64,000 nucleotides of DNA from Cercis canadensis (taxonomy: Eukaryota; Streptophyta; Magnoliopsida; Fabales; Fabaceae), in contig QAOA01000567.1 in assembly GCA_003255065.1 (NCBI GenBank), forward strand, positions 186,001-250,000. The letters run 5' to 3'. Of the stretch, positions 1 through 11,706 are shown in pieces. Numbering within the stretch: the first letter of the stretch is position 1; each line of letters begins with the position of its first letter. A program made the translations under genes and the position numbers. The notes under the pieces were generated by a model that searched no databases, was not told the origin of the DNA, and was given only the letters and a program-made list of their open reading frames with translations.

Positions 1-1330
1 CTTTAGGCATCTTTGACTTAATTATTTAGTTGTTTATTGAGATTTATTACCATTTAATAGGTTGTTTATGTTAAATAATAGGTTTAAATGGAAATTCATA
101 GGTTTTGTGTTTTGAAGTGAAGAATTGGGAAAAAAATTGGGACAAAAAGCAAGGGCCGCAGCCCTTGAAATCAAGAGCCGCGGCCCCTAGAGCATCAAAA
201 TAAAAGGCATTGACAGAACCCAAGAGCGGCGACTCTAAACATTAAGGGTCGCAACCCCCACAGACAACTATTCCAACCATTCATACCAAAGAGCAAGGGC
301 TGAGGCTCTCACTCGTGAAGAAATTGGCACTTTTGTACAGAACGCCAGTGCTGCTGCTCTCAAGAATCAGAGTCGCAACTCCCACTCAAGTTCCCTTATA
401 CACGTGACTCTTTTTCCTTGTTCTTTTTAGGGCTTTTGCTTAGGAGTATAAATAGGGACTTTTAGGAATTATAAGGGAGGCTCTTTTGAACTTTTTGGAG
501 GCAAGAAAGAGAGCAAAAACAAGGATTGAAGACAAGATTTTGGGAGCTGATTCGATCAGCATCACAAAGTTTTATTATTCTACTCTTTCAACTATGACTG
601 AATTTTGTTTTACCATGTTCTTCCTTTTTGCTATGAATTAAATTCACTTCTAGGGCTATGGTGTAACATAGCTAAGAAGATTTGTGATTTTTTATTTTCT
701 TAATTCAATTACTCCTTTATTAATTGTCTTCTTCTTCTTAATTTTCATGCTTCTAATTATTTGATCACCAATTTATTAATTAATTAATTACAATGAGATT
801 AGGAGGTAATTTGTAATTAAAGATCATAGAGATTAAGAACATATGTTGCATGTAGGATATGAATATATCTTCATGACCTGTGTAGTGAATTGAAAAAAAA
901 ACCATAGAATTAAGTAAATTTCTAGGTTATTCGCAATTTACATAGGAATATAATGGATTCATAACTTATAAATATTTTTATTTGACCTTGGGAAATGCTA
1001 ATAAATAATTTAGGGTTCTTGGCTAGCAATTAGAAAGATTATTCTTAGTTAATAAATTAGAAATAGCAAATCGAAATAGCTATAATGAAATCAAAAGCCC
1101 TAGATATTTCTCTCTAGATTAATTCGTCATTTTATTTGTTTTAGCTTATTTTTAGTTTATTTAAAGTTCTATTTTGAAATTTTCTATACTTGTTGATTAA
1201 ATAAAATTGAGATCAACCCAATTTCAATAGTTGATAACATTAGTCCTCATGAAAATGATAATTCACTCTCATCTTATTACTTAAAAACGATAACGTGCAC
1301 TTGTATTAGGATATCTTACAACAAACACCA
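1..1330. mobile_element. LTR-like retrotransposon remnant (probable solo or truncated LTR)
   Basis: Noncoding sequence with the look of a plant LTR: degenerate GC-rich repeats around GAGCCGCGGCCCC at about 140-400, a TATA-like TATAAATAG near 448, and an end near 1260-1325 with an ACGTGCACTTG-type motif followed by TTACAACA. No gag or pol frame is present. The left boundary is outside the window, so no target duplication can be checked. Sequence shared with the second NPF upstream copy begins just after this element, near 1335, which supports a right boundary there. Family assignment (Ty3/gypsy-like) is an inference from general LTR style. Confidence 0.45.
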
Positions 1331-1334
1331 ACTT

Positions 1335-2530
1335 AATTAAGAGTTTAAATTATTTTATAAGGTGTAAGAGCTTGTTATTGCTCGTGTTATGGTGATCAGT
1401 TTTATACATATTTTAATGCTAACAAATTTTCTTTCTCCGTAATCAAATGCAGAGATGCTCCTTGTCCACATTTGCTCATTGTGTTAGTCATTATCCCTCG
1501 AAAGTTGTGTTCCTTTATCCAAAAAAGTACGGCGACTATCAATTTCTTAATTGACTTAATTAATAATTAAATAAATTTCCCCACGACGCTGCTTTTGCCG
1601 AAAGTATAACGGAGTCTGATCTCTTATAATTTTTAACATATCTAATTCATTATTTACTCTGACAAATGCATTTGATAATTAAATATAATGACTGCATGTC
1701 ATGTGATAGTTGTGCATCAATAAAGCAATTTGCAGTATTCTCCGCGTTTACATTGAGCAAAATATTATATTTTACAAAATTCCAATTGACGGATGTACCA
1801 CTTGGTTCTAAAGTTTCTTACCTTTATGACAAAAAAAAAAAAGCTAAATATTTTTTTTATTTTTAAAATTTATTTTAATTTTAATTTATTTTTATATTAT
1901 TTGAAATTAATCTTTTAAATAATCAGTGTTACAAATGATTAATTTGATGAATAATACAATTATTTAAATATTAAAATAACATAAAAAATAAATTAATAAT
2001 TAAAATAATATTTAAAAAATAATTCAAGACGAAGACAATATTTTACTCAAAAAATAATTAAAATATAAACACTTATCTCAACTATCTATTGGAATCATGA
2101 TTGATTTTTAGTACTCTGATTTAATAATTTCATCTTTATTGCAATTTATTATTAATTATAAGTTTGAAGACCTTGTCATACTTTTTCATAATTACTACTT
2201 TCATATTGCCATCTCCACTTCTAATTTTTTAGTACTCTATTTTGTATATCAAAGGAACATGTGAAATCTGGAATAAAATAGACATAAAAGACTTGGTGTC
2301 ATCAAGAACAACTGGATACAAAGAAGGATTGAGTTAATAAAAAAATAAAGACGGTGTATGATATATGATGATCATAGAAAATACTTACTTGTTTTTTTGA
2401 CACCCAAAATGGCGGCAAATTATGATATGACCCCCTATAAAAACGCTATTTGAAACTTGCATACACTAAGAGTATTACTTCTATACATATCCAAAAGTGG
2501 ATAAAAATTTCACCCTTAAGAGGGCTGGAA
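1335..2530. repeat. Duplicated upstream region, copy 1 (pairs with 18608-20710)
   Basis: This stretch lies upstream of NPF-a and is highly similar, in the same orientation, to 18608-20710. Copy 2 differs mainly by a transposon insertion (19426-20266). The site of that insertion is empty here: the 8-mer ATCATGAT occurs once at 2094-2101. No coding frame is evident; a short ORF at 1666-1866 is AT-rich and not supported. The right part (about 2408-2530) also occurs inverted downstream of NPF-a, at about 5437-5530. Confidence 0.8.
2408..2530 (+). repeat. Inverted repeat flanking NPF-a, left arm
   Basis: About 120 bp, including a run around CTTGCATACACTAAGAG and GATAAAAATTTCACCC. The reverse complement recurs with moderate divergence at about 5437-5530, on the far side of NPF-a. 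The pair brackets the gene and could have served as the exchange site for the inversion seen between copies 1 and 2. Confidence 0.65.
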
Positions 2531-2812
2531 TTCCTGAAGTGCCTTGTTCTTATAATAAATGAGTCCAAGTCACCTGAAAAATCTTGAAATTAAATCATTG
2601 ACCTTGAGCTTTTAGCTCTTAAAACAAAACAAGCGGGCAGGTAGATGTAAATGTATTGTAACCTTCATGGATTATATTGAGATATCTTCACCTTGATTTT
2701 CCTAAATAAATTTGAAAGAAGCATTAATCTCAAGTATTAATTTCCTCAATTCCCATGGCTCCCTTTGACAGAAAAGTTTGTAAACCAAGAGTCCCTTCAA
2801 AAACAAATTAAG

Positions 2813-4615
2813 ATGATGAAGGCATGGCTCTCAAAGAGATACAAAGCAAGATTAGATTGGATCCGAAACCACATCGTTTTCACTAAGCCTCTCCTCTTCA
2901 TTTGGGGTAATGTATCTTTATTGAAACTTTAGACTCAATTCTATTCTTCGAAATCCACTTTAAAAATGCTATAGTTTATTGGAACAAACCAGTTCATTAA
3001 TCGTTCAGCTTTTTCTCTTTCATCCCTTCATTAATGAACTGCAGGTTTAGTTCTAAGCCACAGCATAGTGGAGTATGCAATTGTTTGTATCTTAATGCTT
3101 TACCTGGTAAATGTTATGGGGCAAAGTCTGTTGGTAGCTGCGATCGTAATAAATGTGTTAGACAGCGTTTCAGGCGTGTTAGTTTTTCTTGTGGCTTACA
3201 TTGCAGAGGCCTACACATACCGTTTTAATGTAATTGTCTTCTCCACTGGTTCCTACACAATGGTGAGGATATTCTGCTATGGATTTCTTTGCTTACCGAG
3301 AATGATGTTTCTTGCTAGGTTTCTGTTGTTTGAGAAAATAAACAATCTAACAATTCTGCAGGGATTAATTCTGCTATGGATTACTGTCTGGTCCAGCTCA
3401 GAATTTTGTATGTTCTATGTGGCAATAATACCAATAGCAATTGGCAAATCTGGGCGAGGTTCAATTTTGCAATCTTTTCTTGAATTTCAGCTGAGAGAGA
3501 GGAAAGATGCTATGGAGATCACCAATGAGCCAGAAAACGAAGTAAACATAGGAGAGCAAAGGCAGAGGGAGGTTGGCCTCAAGATTTGGTGGCATAGTGC
3601 CTTGATTTCTGGATATGTAATAGCTCTTTTTGCCTTTGGAAATGCTACTTGGCTGGCTACCTCCAAGATTTCAGCACTGGTCATGGGAGGAACATGTTTC
3701 ACTTTTTACTCTGGCTTCTTCTTCTATTATTATGAAAAGCCCACCAGAAAATCTCTAGGTAATATTTTAAGAGTCTTCAAAGCAGCCACATCCAACAAGT
3801 TCCTTTTTTGGGTAGCCTTCTTCCCTTACAGTTTGGTGTGGTCAACTGCAAATACTCTGTTTATTGCACAAACTGCCTACACAAATATGCATATTGGCAA
3901 CCGTTCATTGGTTCCACCAACATTTTTCTTTGTACCAAAGTCCATAATATCTGACATAGTAGTATTCCTCTTTTGGTTAAGAAGAGCCACACAGAAAGGG
4001 ATTCCATTGATGAGAATTGGTACGGGAATGGTTTTCGCTGTGTTTTCCTGCGTCGCGGCAAGGCAGGTGGAGCTTCATAGACTGCATTCAATCAGTTCCA
4101 TTAGTGTACTTTGGTTAGTTCCTCAGTGTTTCCTTTTAGGACTCATGGAAGGATTCGCTGGAGGTGGCCTTGACACGTTCTTCTATGCTTATGTGCCTAA
4201 ATCAATGAAGAGCTTTGCTGAGCCTTTTAGTGAGTTGGTATTGTGCGCTGGTAAATTTTCCAGCATATTTTTTTTTCTAATCTTCAATGCCTGGTTTGAC
4301 CATTACATAAACTATAGCCACTTGGATAGATATTTTCTGATGCTGGCTATAGTATGCTCTCTGTTCTTTTGCTTCTACTTGCCATGCTCGTTGTGTTACA
4401 CCAATTCGGAAACCAGTTCAGAAACTGAGGAATCAGATGCCATGGAAGAAGGAATTGAAACTGGTCAAGGGGCCCAAGACGTAATGCATGGTGATCAAGC
4501 AGAAGAGGAAGCTATACCAGAAGATATGGAAAATGTGCTTGAAGTTGTGCACACAAAAGTTGAAGAATTAAAAGAAGATGAAGATGAGGAAACATTGGAA
4601 GACGGAAAAAGGTAA
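2813..4615 (+). CDS. NPF-a: NRT1/PTR FAMILY (NPF) transporter-like protein, 3 exons, shortened central loop
   Basis: Probable proton-coupled membrane transporter of the NPF (POT/MFS) family; the substrate cannot be told. Exons are 2813-2906, 3045-3262 and 3362-4615, with GT-AG introns in the same phases as NPF-b and NPF-c. Splicing gives 521 aa. The start ATG at 2813 is followed by ATG at 2816. Evidence for the family: exon 1 ends in a conserved FTKPLLFIWG stretch, followed by hydrophobic helices, MGGTCFTFYSG, RVFKAA and a conserved LMEGFAGGGLDTFF. Odd points: about 85 residues between RVFKAA and the next helix are absent, including the LDKAA and TVKEVREVK motifs kept in NPF-c; intron 2 is 99 nt and stop-free; the last 70 residues are strongly acidic. 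The frame is otherwise clean. It may be a functional variant or a recent pseudogene. NPF family membership is secure, subfamily not (clade 5-like by impression). Confidence 0.85.
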
Positions 4616-5436
4616 TCTATCATATTGTAACCAAGTTGTTAGGCCATGAGATGAATCCAAGTCATGGATTTAGATTCAGTCACATTACATATGACTCATG
4701 ATGCGGATATATGTTGATGTGACAAAAAGAGGAAATAAAAACAGAATAGCCATAAATCTTGTAAATTAGCTTAAACAAATATCTATTTAAAAAAATAATG
4801 TATGCAAATATCAAAATTAGCTCATCTATAAAAAAAAAAAAAAAAAGTTTGTGCAAATATTACTATTACCGAGGAGTTTGATATACTCTAATTTTTTTAT
4901 TCCTCTATTAACTTGGATTATTAGTGTAAAATATAAGAGAATGAGGTCAAAAGATATTTAGGTTTCTCTATGACAATTAAGAGTGATTATATATATATAT
5001 ATACACACACACATTAAATAGAATGTATGGTTAATTTACTTCTATATTCCGTTTTATGATTATATGTATCTGACTCTCAAATTTGAGATTCTTAACTTTC
5101 GTAGGAGTTGGGATTGAAGACTTGGGTGATAACAATCACAAGGTGTCTCACTCTTGAATTTGATATTGTAGAGTGAAAATTACAGTATACCTATTGATAT
5201 TTATTTTGAATTGGCTACATAAAAACAGTTGCGCCCATAAAAAGGTATCCAAAATTGGAACCAAATCAATGTCCCACGTTATGACCATTACACAAGGAGG
5301 AGAACCTACTTTTAGCTATGCGTTACTCAAACCTTGACTATGAAGGTGACAATGTTTAAGAGGATGTGAATTTAGGAGATAGAAAAAATTAAGAACAAGA
5401 TGCATTAGAAATTGAAGCTCTCGTGGGGGTGAAATT
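4616..5436. repeat. NPF-a 3' flank, present inverted at 20710-21240
   Basis: AT-rich 3' flank with a short TA/CA microsatellite near 4990-5012 and a poly-A run near 4830. Much of it, from about 4850 to 5436, matches the reverse complement of 20710-21240 next to the scrambled NPF fragment. Both copies include an ORF-like segment (about 5270-5360 here, 20740-20858 minus there) reading roughly EPNQCPMHVMTITQEGEP in the second copy and broken in this one. I do not recognise that protein. Confidence 0.6.
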
Positions 5437-5530
5437 TTTATCTACTTTTGTATACTTATGAGAGTAATATTCTCTGAGTATGCAAGCATTTCTTCTTGAG
5501 AGAGCGTTATTATAAGATGTCATTGATACT
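5437..5530 (-). repeat. Inverted repeat flanking NPF-a, right arm
   Basis: The reverse complement of this stretch resembles 2408-2530, for example the shared block GATAAAAATTTCACCC and the GCATAC...AGAGTATTACT block. In copy 2 (20590-20720) the arm is continuous with both flanks, as expected if the interval between the arms was inverted in one copy. Confidence 0.6.
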
Positions 5531-5630
5531 TGTCTTTTAGGACTATAAAATCCATGCTTTAATACTGAATTCTTACCTACATTGTGAGCAAATCCTCTCT
5601 AAACATGGTGTTTAATCCATAAATTGGCTT

Positions 5631-7078
5631 TGACAGGTACAAAGATGGGTAATCAGGAAATAAGAAGAATTTAGAAGCAATCCATGGAGAAAATGGCAAG
5701 GAAAGCAGCCTTACACCAAGTTTTTAGGTAGACACGGGCAGGAACACGGCCGTGTGTACCCCATGTCTAACATCCAGAGGTTGCTGCTCAAGCTTATGGA
5801 CAAACACGGCCTCAGACAAGAACAGACACGACCGTGTTGTTTAAGCAGAGGGTCCAAGAGAACACTGACCTTGTCTGGATACAAACACGGCCAAGACCAG
5901 AACAGACATGGGCGTGTGTGAGGGCGTGTTGAATAGGCAAAGTCTACAAAGAAATGACACGCCCAGAGCAGAGAAGGACACGGACCATGTCCAAGCAACA
6001 CGGCCAGGACCAGAGAAGAACATGGTCGTGTATGATCCCGTGTTCAATGACAAAAAATGCAACATAAGTGACATGCCCATGTCCAGAAAAGGAACACGGC
6101 TGTGTTCAAGCTATTTTTGACTAAAAGACCTAATTCTGCAAAAGTATAAAAGGAAATTTGATGCATGTGTCAGAGGAGGCCGTACTTGGGAAGAAAAGGA
6201 GGAGAGGAGCTAGAGCAGGAAGGGGAACAATTGCGACTCGATCGACATATAGTTCTTTCTTCTTCTTCTCTTCATCTCATGTTTAACTTCATCTATTTTC
6301 TTTTATTGAATTCAGTTATGAGTAGCTAAATTCTTAGTGTTAGGGGTTTGATGTAATTCTATTGTATTGAGGTTTCAAGATTGAATGAACTTGTTTTAGT
6401 ACAACTTCTTTTGTTGAATGGAATTTACTGTCATTAATGCCTTTAAATGCTTAGCTACCATTTGAATGGTTAAAAGATTCGTTGCGATACTAGTAATAGT
6501 AAGATCCGAATGTGCTCTGTAAATTCTGTCCTAAATTGAGTTAATCTAGGAATAGATAACTTCGTTTAGGTGGTATTAGATTAATTTCCTAGAACCTAAT
6601 CACCTAGATTAATTAATTGTGTCAAGGAATTGGACAAGTAATTGGTATAGGGAGGATTGTTTCACCAAGGAATTGGGTTCAATCACATTAAGGAAATAAA
6701 CCGACAACAAAGGAATTGTAACTGAAATAAGTAGTTCAGTATTGTTTCTGAGATTACCTTGTCTATGAGGTAATCGAATTTGCAAATGAATGAATTCAAC
6801 CCCTAACCTTTCTCATTCTTATTATCAATTTCACATTTAGATTGTTTCTTAAAGATTGTTTACGATATTGTTCGAGTTTTGTTACTTAGTTTGTTACTTA
6901 GTTAATTGCAACTACTCATTCTTGGGCTGCCTTCAATACAAACCATTTATCTTTCCAAATAGAATCTTTATTGGTGAAATTGGTAGTTGCTAGCCTTAAT
7001 CCTCTTGGGAACGATACTTTACTCATCATTATATTACTTGTGTGACCCGGTATACTTGCCGGAAAAAGTCCCATCAGT
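5631..7078 (+). mobile_element. LTR-like element with degenerate ACACGGCCGTGT repeats
   Basis: Noncoding. From 5735 to 6110 it contains many imperfect copies of the palindromic core ACACGGCCGTGT, which create chance ORFs on both strands. Downstream there is a CTAGAGCAGG purine-rich transition, a long AT-rich leader and a terminal stretch near 7000-7076 with CTTGGGAACGATACTT and CTTGCCGGAAAAAG, which resemble the 3' ends of plant LTRs. No gag or pol is present. Boundaries are approximate and no target duplication was found. A related sequence style appears at 44846-45650. Confidence 0.5.
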
Positions 7079-7679
7079 CATACCTTTCTATTTAAAATTA
7101 GCTTGTTAGAAGTTCATAACTAAGGATTTATAGCAGTGAGTCTAATTGTTGTCCTACCTATGATAACGATGAACCTTTCAACCATGAAATATTTTTTTCC
7201 CCCAAACCACTTGGGAGTATGTCACTTATGATTTTATCACTGAGTCATGGTTAAACTATTTTCTTTTTACGCTAGTACAACTATGAGAATTAATGGTGTA
7301 GAGATGTTGAGAATCTTAACACAGTATAGTAAATTAGGTGGGGTCAGTATGGGTACAATTAAAATTTAAATGTTTTCAGTTAAATTCAAATGCTAGGTGT
7401 AGAAATAATGTGTAGTTAGAGGTGAGAAGAGCACATAACATAAACTATATTGAACTATATATCTACATTTGGGCATAACCTAACAATTAAGGGAGTACCC
7501 ATCTATAATTAATTGTTGACAAACCAGTGCCGATCGAGATTCCAATTTTATAGGCTAAAGCAATTAGGAATTAAATTAATATGCATTTCTATAAGGTGGG
7601 AAAACGCAATAGTTGTTCATGATAGGCTGGGAATCTGAAGGAGACAAAAATGATAGGGCTTAAGGTTTTTTATGCTCTT
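7079..7679. other. Intergenic stretch, nothing recognised
   Basis: AT-rich sequence without a credible reading frame, repeat or element boundary that I can support. Confidence 0.6.
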
Positions 7680-8110
7680 CACTTGTGTGAGAATAGTGTG
7701 TTTTGTACCTTTTTCATTACTCCCTCACTTCTGATTTCTTGTGACCTTTAGAGGAACAAGAAGTGATAAATTTTGAATTCCAAGTTGAAGGTGGTTGAAA
7801 AAATAACTCAAATTTAAAACAAAAAGTGAAAAAATTAGCAAAATTTTCCAAACCAAACAGCTCCAAAAGTATTTAGGAATTAGGACAATTAAGGACAGCA
7901 TTTTATAAATTCAAGGAATTCTAGTTCTAAAATTGACTATACATAACCCAAAAAGAAAACAAGGAACTCGATTTCAATAGATAATTTTATTCATGGGTTA
8001 AGATTTATGAATTAAATTAGAGGAAAGTGACAAAAGAAGAGGCGGCTTAACTAATTAACTAATTATTGTATTATATATCGAAGACTTTGTTTTTGACATG
8101 TTACAAATTG
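7680..8110 (+). repeat. Paralogous block shared (inverted) with 45790-45989 and 52636-52870
   Basis: About 430 bp whose reverse complement is found near NPF-c in two pieces: 52636-52870 and 45790-45989. The two pieces are separated there by a 6.6 kb MULE. Here the block is uninterrupted, so the region around 7901-7910 is the empty insertion site. No coding frame is evident; it appears to be noncoding flank carried along in the NPF segmental duplication. Confidence 0.8.
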
Positions 8111-9077
8111 AAGACTTAGGTTGTGTTTGGATGGAGTATTTGATAAATTCTCGTGAATTTTAAATACATGTAATTGAAATGCAGCATTTTAAATATATAT
8201 ATTTATAAAAATACCTTGTTTAGATATACTCTATTATAAAAAGAGTAATTTAGAGTTGACACATAAAACTAGTTTCAAACAAATTAAAGGCACTTTGACT
8301 CAATTATTACACTTCTACAACTTATTTACCCAAATATAACACTTTTAAATTTATTTACCTTAATATTACACTTTTTAAAAAATCAGAGTAGTAGACCCCA
8401 TCGAACACACTATGGGCCAACCGGTGTGTCCTCACCAAACACGTCGCAGCCCACGTGACATGTCAAAAATTTTCATTTCTCCCACATTTTCCAGACATGT
8501 ATTGAAGGAACACGCCGACTCCCTATTGGTGTGTCCCCACTAAAGCTACCACGTGGCATATGGCGCTTCTACTTTTCTCTGTTGGCGTGTCAGGGTAGTC
8601 TGAAAACTTGTCCGGGGAAGTTGCATGACTTCGTTGGTGAGCAGAGGATAGAAATTTTCATTAGTCAATTTTTTGTCCAAGGTTTTGTTAGAATTTTTGT
8701 GGAGCGATACTTTGTAAGGTGCATTAAGATTTTAATTATTGCTTAATCTTGATAATTACTTTTTTTTTTATTCTAAACTTGATAATTTCTAGTAATATAT
8801 GTTTGTGTGAAAATATTAGTATAAATAAATTATGATAATATTTATATGCCAATTGTATATGATAATATTTAATTTGTTTTTGATTGTAAGCTTGATAATA
8901 TTTAGTAATATATGTTTTTCATTGAAATATTACTATAAGTAAATGTGTACATAAAGTATATATTTAGCTCAATTTTTTTTTATGATAATTGTACATAAAA
9001 AATTATATGTTTGGTTTAAAATTTAGGATAAAAATGTTGATCTTTATTTATTATAATGATCGTGTGTATATGAAAGT

Positions 9078-9449
9078 GTGAATCCTATATGCATGAAGTT
9101 GAAGCATAAAGTTAGATTACATAGTCTTAAGGAGGAGATACAACGAAAATTACGTCTTGATCTCAATAAAGTGATAAAGAATATCAAATATAGATTTCCT
9201 ATATTAGCTAACCCCTTATATTATTCGGCACTTGATCTCATGGTTGATGAGGATGTAATATACATGTATGAAAGTTATGTACAGCATGCCAATTTTGGAG
9301 CAATGGAACTTTTTGTGGAGACTGAAACTACACAGCATTATGGTAGTGATTTTCAGATTGATGAAGCTGATGCAAGTGGGCCAAGTTCAATAAATGTTGA
9401 TCATCCCACAAGAGATTGTGCTCAATATGATGCAATGTCCACAATGTAA
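9078..9449 (+). pseudogene. MuDR transposase N-terminal-like fragment
   Basis: A 123-codon open frame reading KHKVRLHSLKEEIQRKL near the start, then a YRFPILANPLYYSALDLM stretch and DEDVIYMYESY, followed by an acidic tail. This order (basic helix, Y+(F/Y)P, DDDV..M) resembles the PB1-like N-terminal part of plant MuDR-family transposases as I know them. The MULE catalytic domain and zinc knuckle are absent, so this would be a fragment. Its position inside a MULE supports the reading. It could also be a chance open frame; the first AUG is uncertain. Confidence 0.4.
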
Positions 9450-9454
9450 CATGC

Positions 9455-9700
9455 TTCCTTCTCATATTGACATTGTGTAATTGTGCATTATAAATAGTAA
9501 TTTCTCGTAGAATGTGTAGTCTACTCCTAAATTAACGCATAACCCGATATGGATTATAGTGTTTCATGATGTGATAACATATTAATGACACCTTAGTAGC
9601 CCAAATCGCATGTCCCCTAACACAATACTCTGGGAGTAGTGTCATCAACGCCCTACTATATGACTGCTACACAATCTGCTCATATCAAACATCATTAACA
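9455..9700 (-). pseudogene. Plant mobile domain (PMD) gene remnant, C-terminal piece D
   Basis: The reverse strand reads LPEYCVRGHAIWATKVSLIC followed by YHIMK, close to the family pattern CLxGRHIWMAKVPLICFxIVE seen after the core of plant mobile domain proteins (homologs of the serine/threonine phosphatase 7 long form). Stops follow, and the downstream LPDRVxRQFG-type motif is not intact. It is co-linear with pieces C, B and A on the minus strand. Confidence 0.55.
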
Positions 9701-10149
9701 TTATTAGTATTTTATACAACAAAATTCAAGTAATAAATGACATAGATTAGCTACTAGTAATAAGTATTCTTACTCATCTATGCTAAGTATATCAAAGTCT
9801 CGTCGATACCCTCTATGGTCCGAGCCATAGGCAATACTCGTTCAATCTAAAGGAAATTTTCACCTAAAATGTTCCAAAAACACAGTATATATTATCTACA
9901 TTGAATATACAGTATAAATGTTTCTAAAATTGACAACCTTCAAGCAATGTAGCATAATTAGTTGAATTTAATTTTTGATTTATGTATAATTAATTATGTC
10001 TATTACACTACAAAAATTATGTCACTGTAATATGATTCATGTAATCTAATTGACTACTCTTAATGCTAATATAGCTTTAAACAAGTTATAATTTATCAAA
10101 ATATAATGTAGCTTAATTTTAAATAAATTGAAAGTTCATTTACTGACCT

Positions 10150-10347
10150 AGTCACAAGTAACCCAATTAGATCACGATCTAGTCACCTCGGAGCTATAGA
10201 AGAAAATCTCTCCCAAGCCTAACACTGTAGCAAGACACAACAACCTGTGAAGTTATCAACTTGCTCAAGAGAAACCATGCAGAGACTCCTATAAAGATAT
10301 GCAAGACAAGCAGATGCCCAGTTGAATCTGCCAGCTTCATCCTAATT
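10150..10347 (-). pseudogene. PMD gene remnant, piece C
   Basis: The reverse strand reads FNWASACLAYLYRSLC, then VSLEQVDNFTGC and WAWERFSSIAP. This matches the PMD core pattern YSWGSAVLAYLYRQLC ... WAWERFPxIAP. The CACTA element starts immediately to the right at 10348, interrupting the gene between this piece and piece B. One small frameshift is needed across the junction. Confidence 0.7.
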
Positions 10348-11706
10348 CATTAGAAGAAAAAGACAGTTTTTTAACGGAACAAAATATCGTTGGAATTTTT
10401 GATTCCAACGGAATAAATTTTGTTAAAATTCCAACAATAATTCCAACAGAATTACATTACAGTTGGAATTTTCCGTCAGAATTTCCGTTGAAATTTTCAA
10501 ATAGAAAAAAGAGATTTTTTTTTTTTAAATTCTAACAGAATATTCCAACGAAATATACCGTTGAAGAAAAAAAAAACCCAAAACGCACGTTTAAGGCAAT
10601 GCCCATTCAGTCTTCCCCTTCCCTCTTCCCATTTTTACCATTTTTTTTCCCTCCTTCACCGACAACTCTCTTCTTTCTTCCCTTCTACCTGCAAGACTAG
10701 AAGTGCATCGGTGAGCCTCGGTCGCAATTGTAGAACCAAGACCCCCAAAGGTAATCTACCTCTTTTTGTGCGTGAAATTTAGTGAATATAGTTTCGGATG
10801 ATGGATTGTTTTATTAGGGATTTCAACTGGTAGCTCAAGATCCGAGCAAAAATATCCCTCTGCAAGTCCAATATTTTCTCTTTCCGCGTTTGGTTCTCTC
10901 TAGGTGGAGAAGGTGGATTTTGGGTTTTCTTTCTATTCATACTTTCTCTATGCTTGTAAATGGTGAGCCTGAATCTTGGCTTCTCAATCCAAGGGGAGTT
11001 AGGGTAATGTGGAATTGGAGGTGCTCAGTTGGATGATTTCCAAATCAGTTGATAGTTGTATCATAATAGTTTGAGGATTGGGTTTAAAAACATTCTGGTG
11101 TTTCAATTGCAATTTGTTGATTTTGTGAAATTATTTTGAGGGGATATGACCAATTTTGTTAATGTTTTCTATTATTTAGATTTTTGAGGTGATTTCAGGT
11201 TTCAAATTAATTTGGCAGTGACTTGGCAGATATATTGTGGATAGTCAAAATCTGTCCTCAATGATCTTGGTTGGTTGGTTGTCAAAATCTAGTTGATTAT
11301 AGATCTAATGGGGTATATGATGGTTGTAATTATAACAACTACTTTTAAATAAAGAGCTAAGGTGCTAATATCCACTTAACTCAGTAGAAGTCTAGTAAGT
11401 GGCCGTTAAACTGACAATATTGTTTTCATAATCATTGTAAAAGCCCCTCCCCCAAGCCTTGTCTTCGAATTTTTGAAAACAGTAGAGACATGCAATTTTT
11501 TTTTTTCATTTTCTGTAGAATTTCATTGCAGTATTCTTAGTGTCTTTTTCCTCTTCACAAACATTGTCTTATTATTTCTCGTTATTGATTTTGCTTATTT
11601 CTTTGTGAAGGTGAGTCATTAGAAAAGAAAGATGATGCATGCGAATGAGCCTCTAGTAGATCATGCACAAAATGTTTAAACTAACTTATATTTTAATATA
11701 TGGCAG

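Noticed and set aside
2430..2450. TATAAAAACG as the NPF-a TATA box
   Set aside because: It lies in the inverted-repeat arm that is duplicated elsewhere, about 370 bp from the start codon, with no other promoter evidence.
3487..4091. Minus-strand ORFs inside NPF-a
   Set aside because: Shadows of the NPF-a coding frame.
5711..6120. Overlapping ORFs on both strands (79-96 codons)
   Set aside because: They arise from palindromic ACACGGCCGTGT repeats, overlap each other in several frames, and show no domain.
10561..10782. Ser/Pro/Phe-rich ORF in the CACTA element
   Set aside because: CT-rich leader sequence with no domain; better explained as the 5' untranslated leader of a captured gene or low-complexity DNA.
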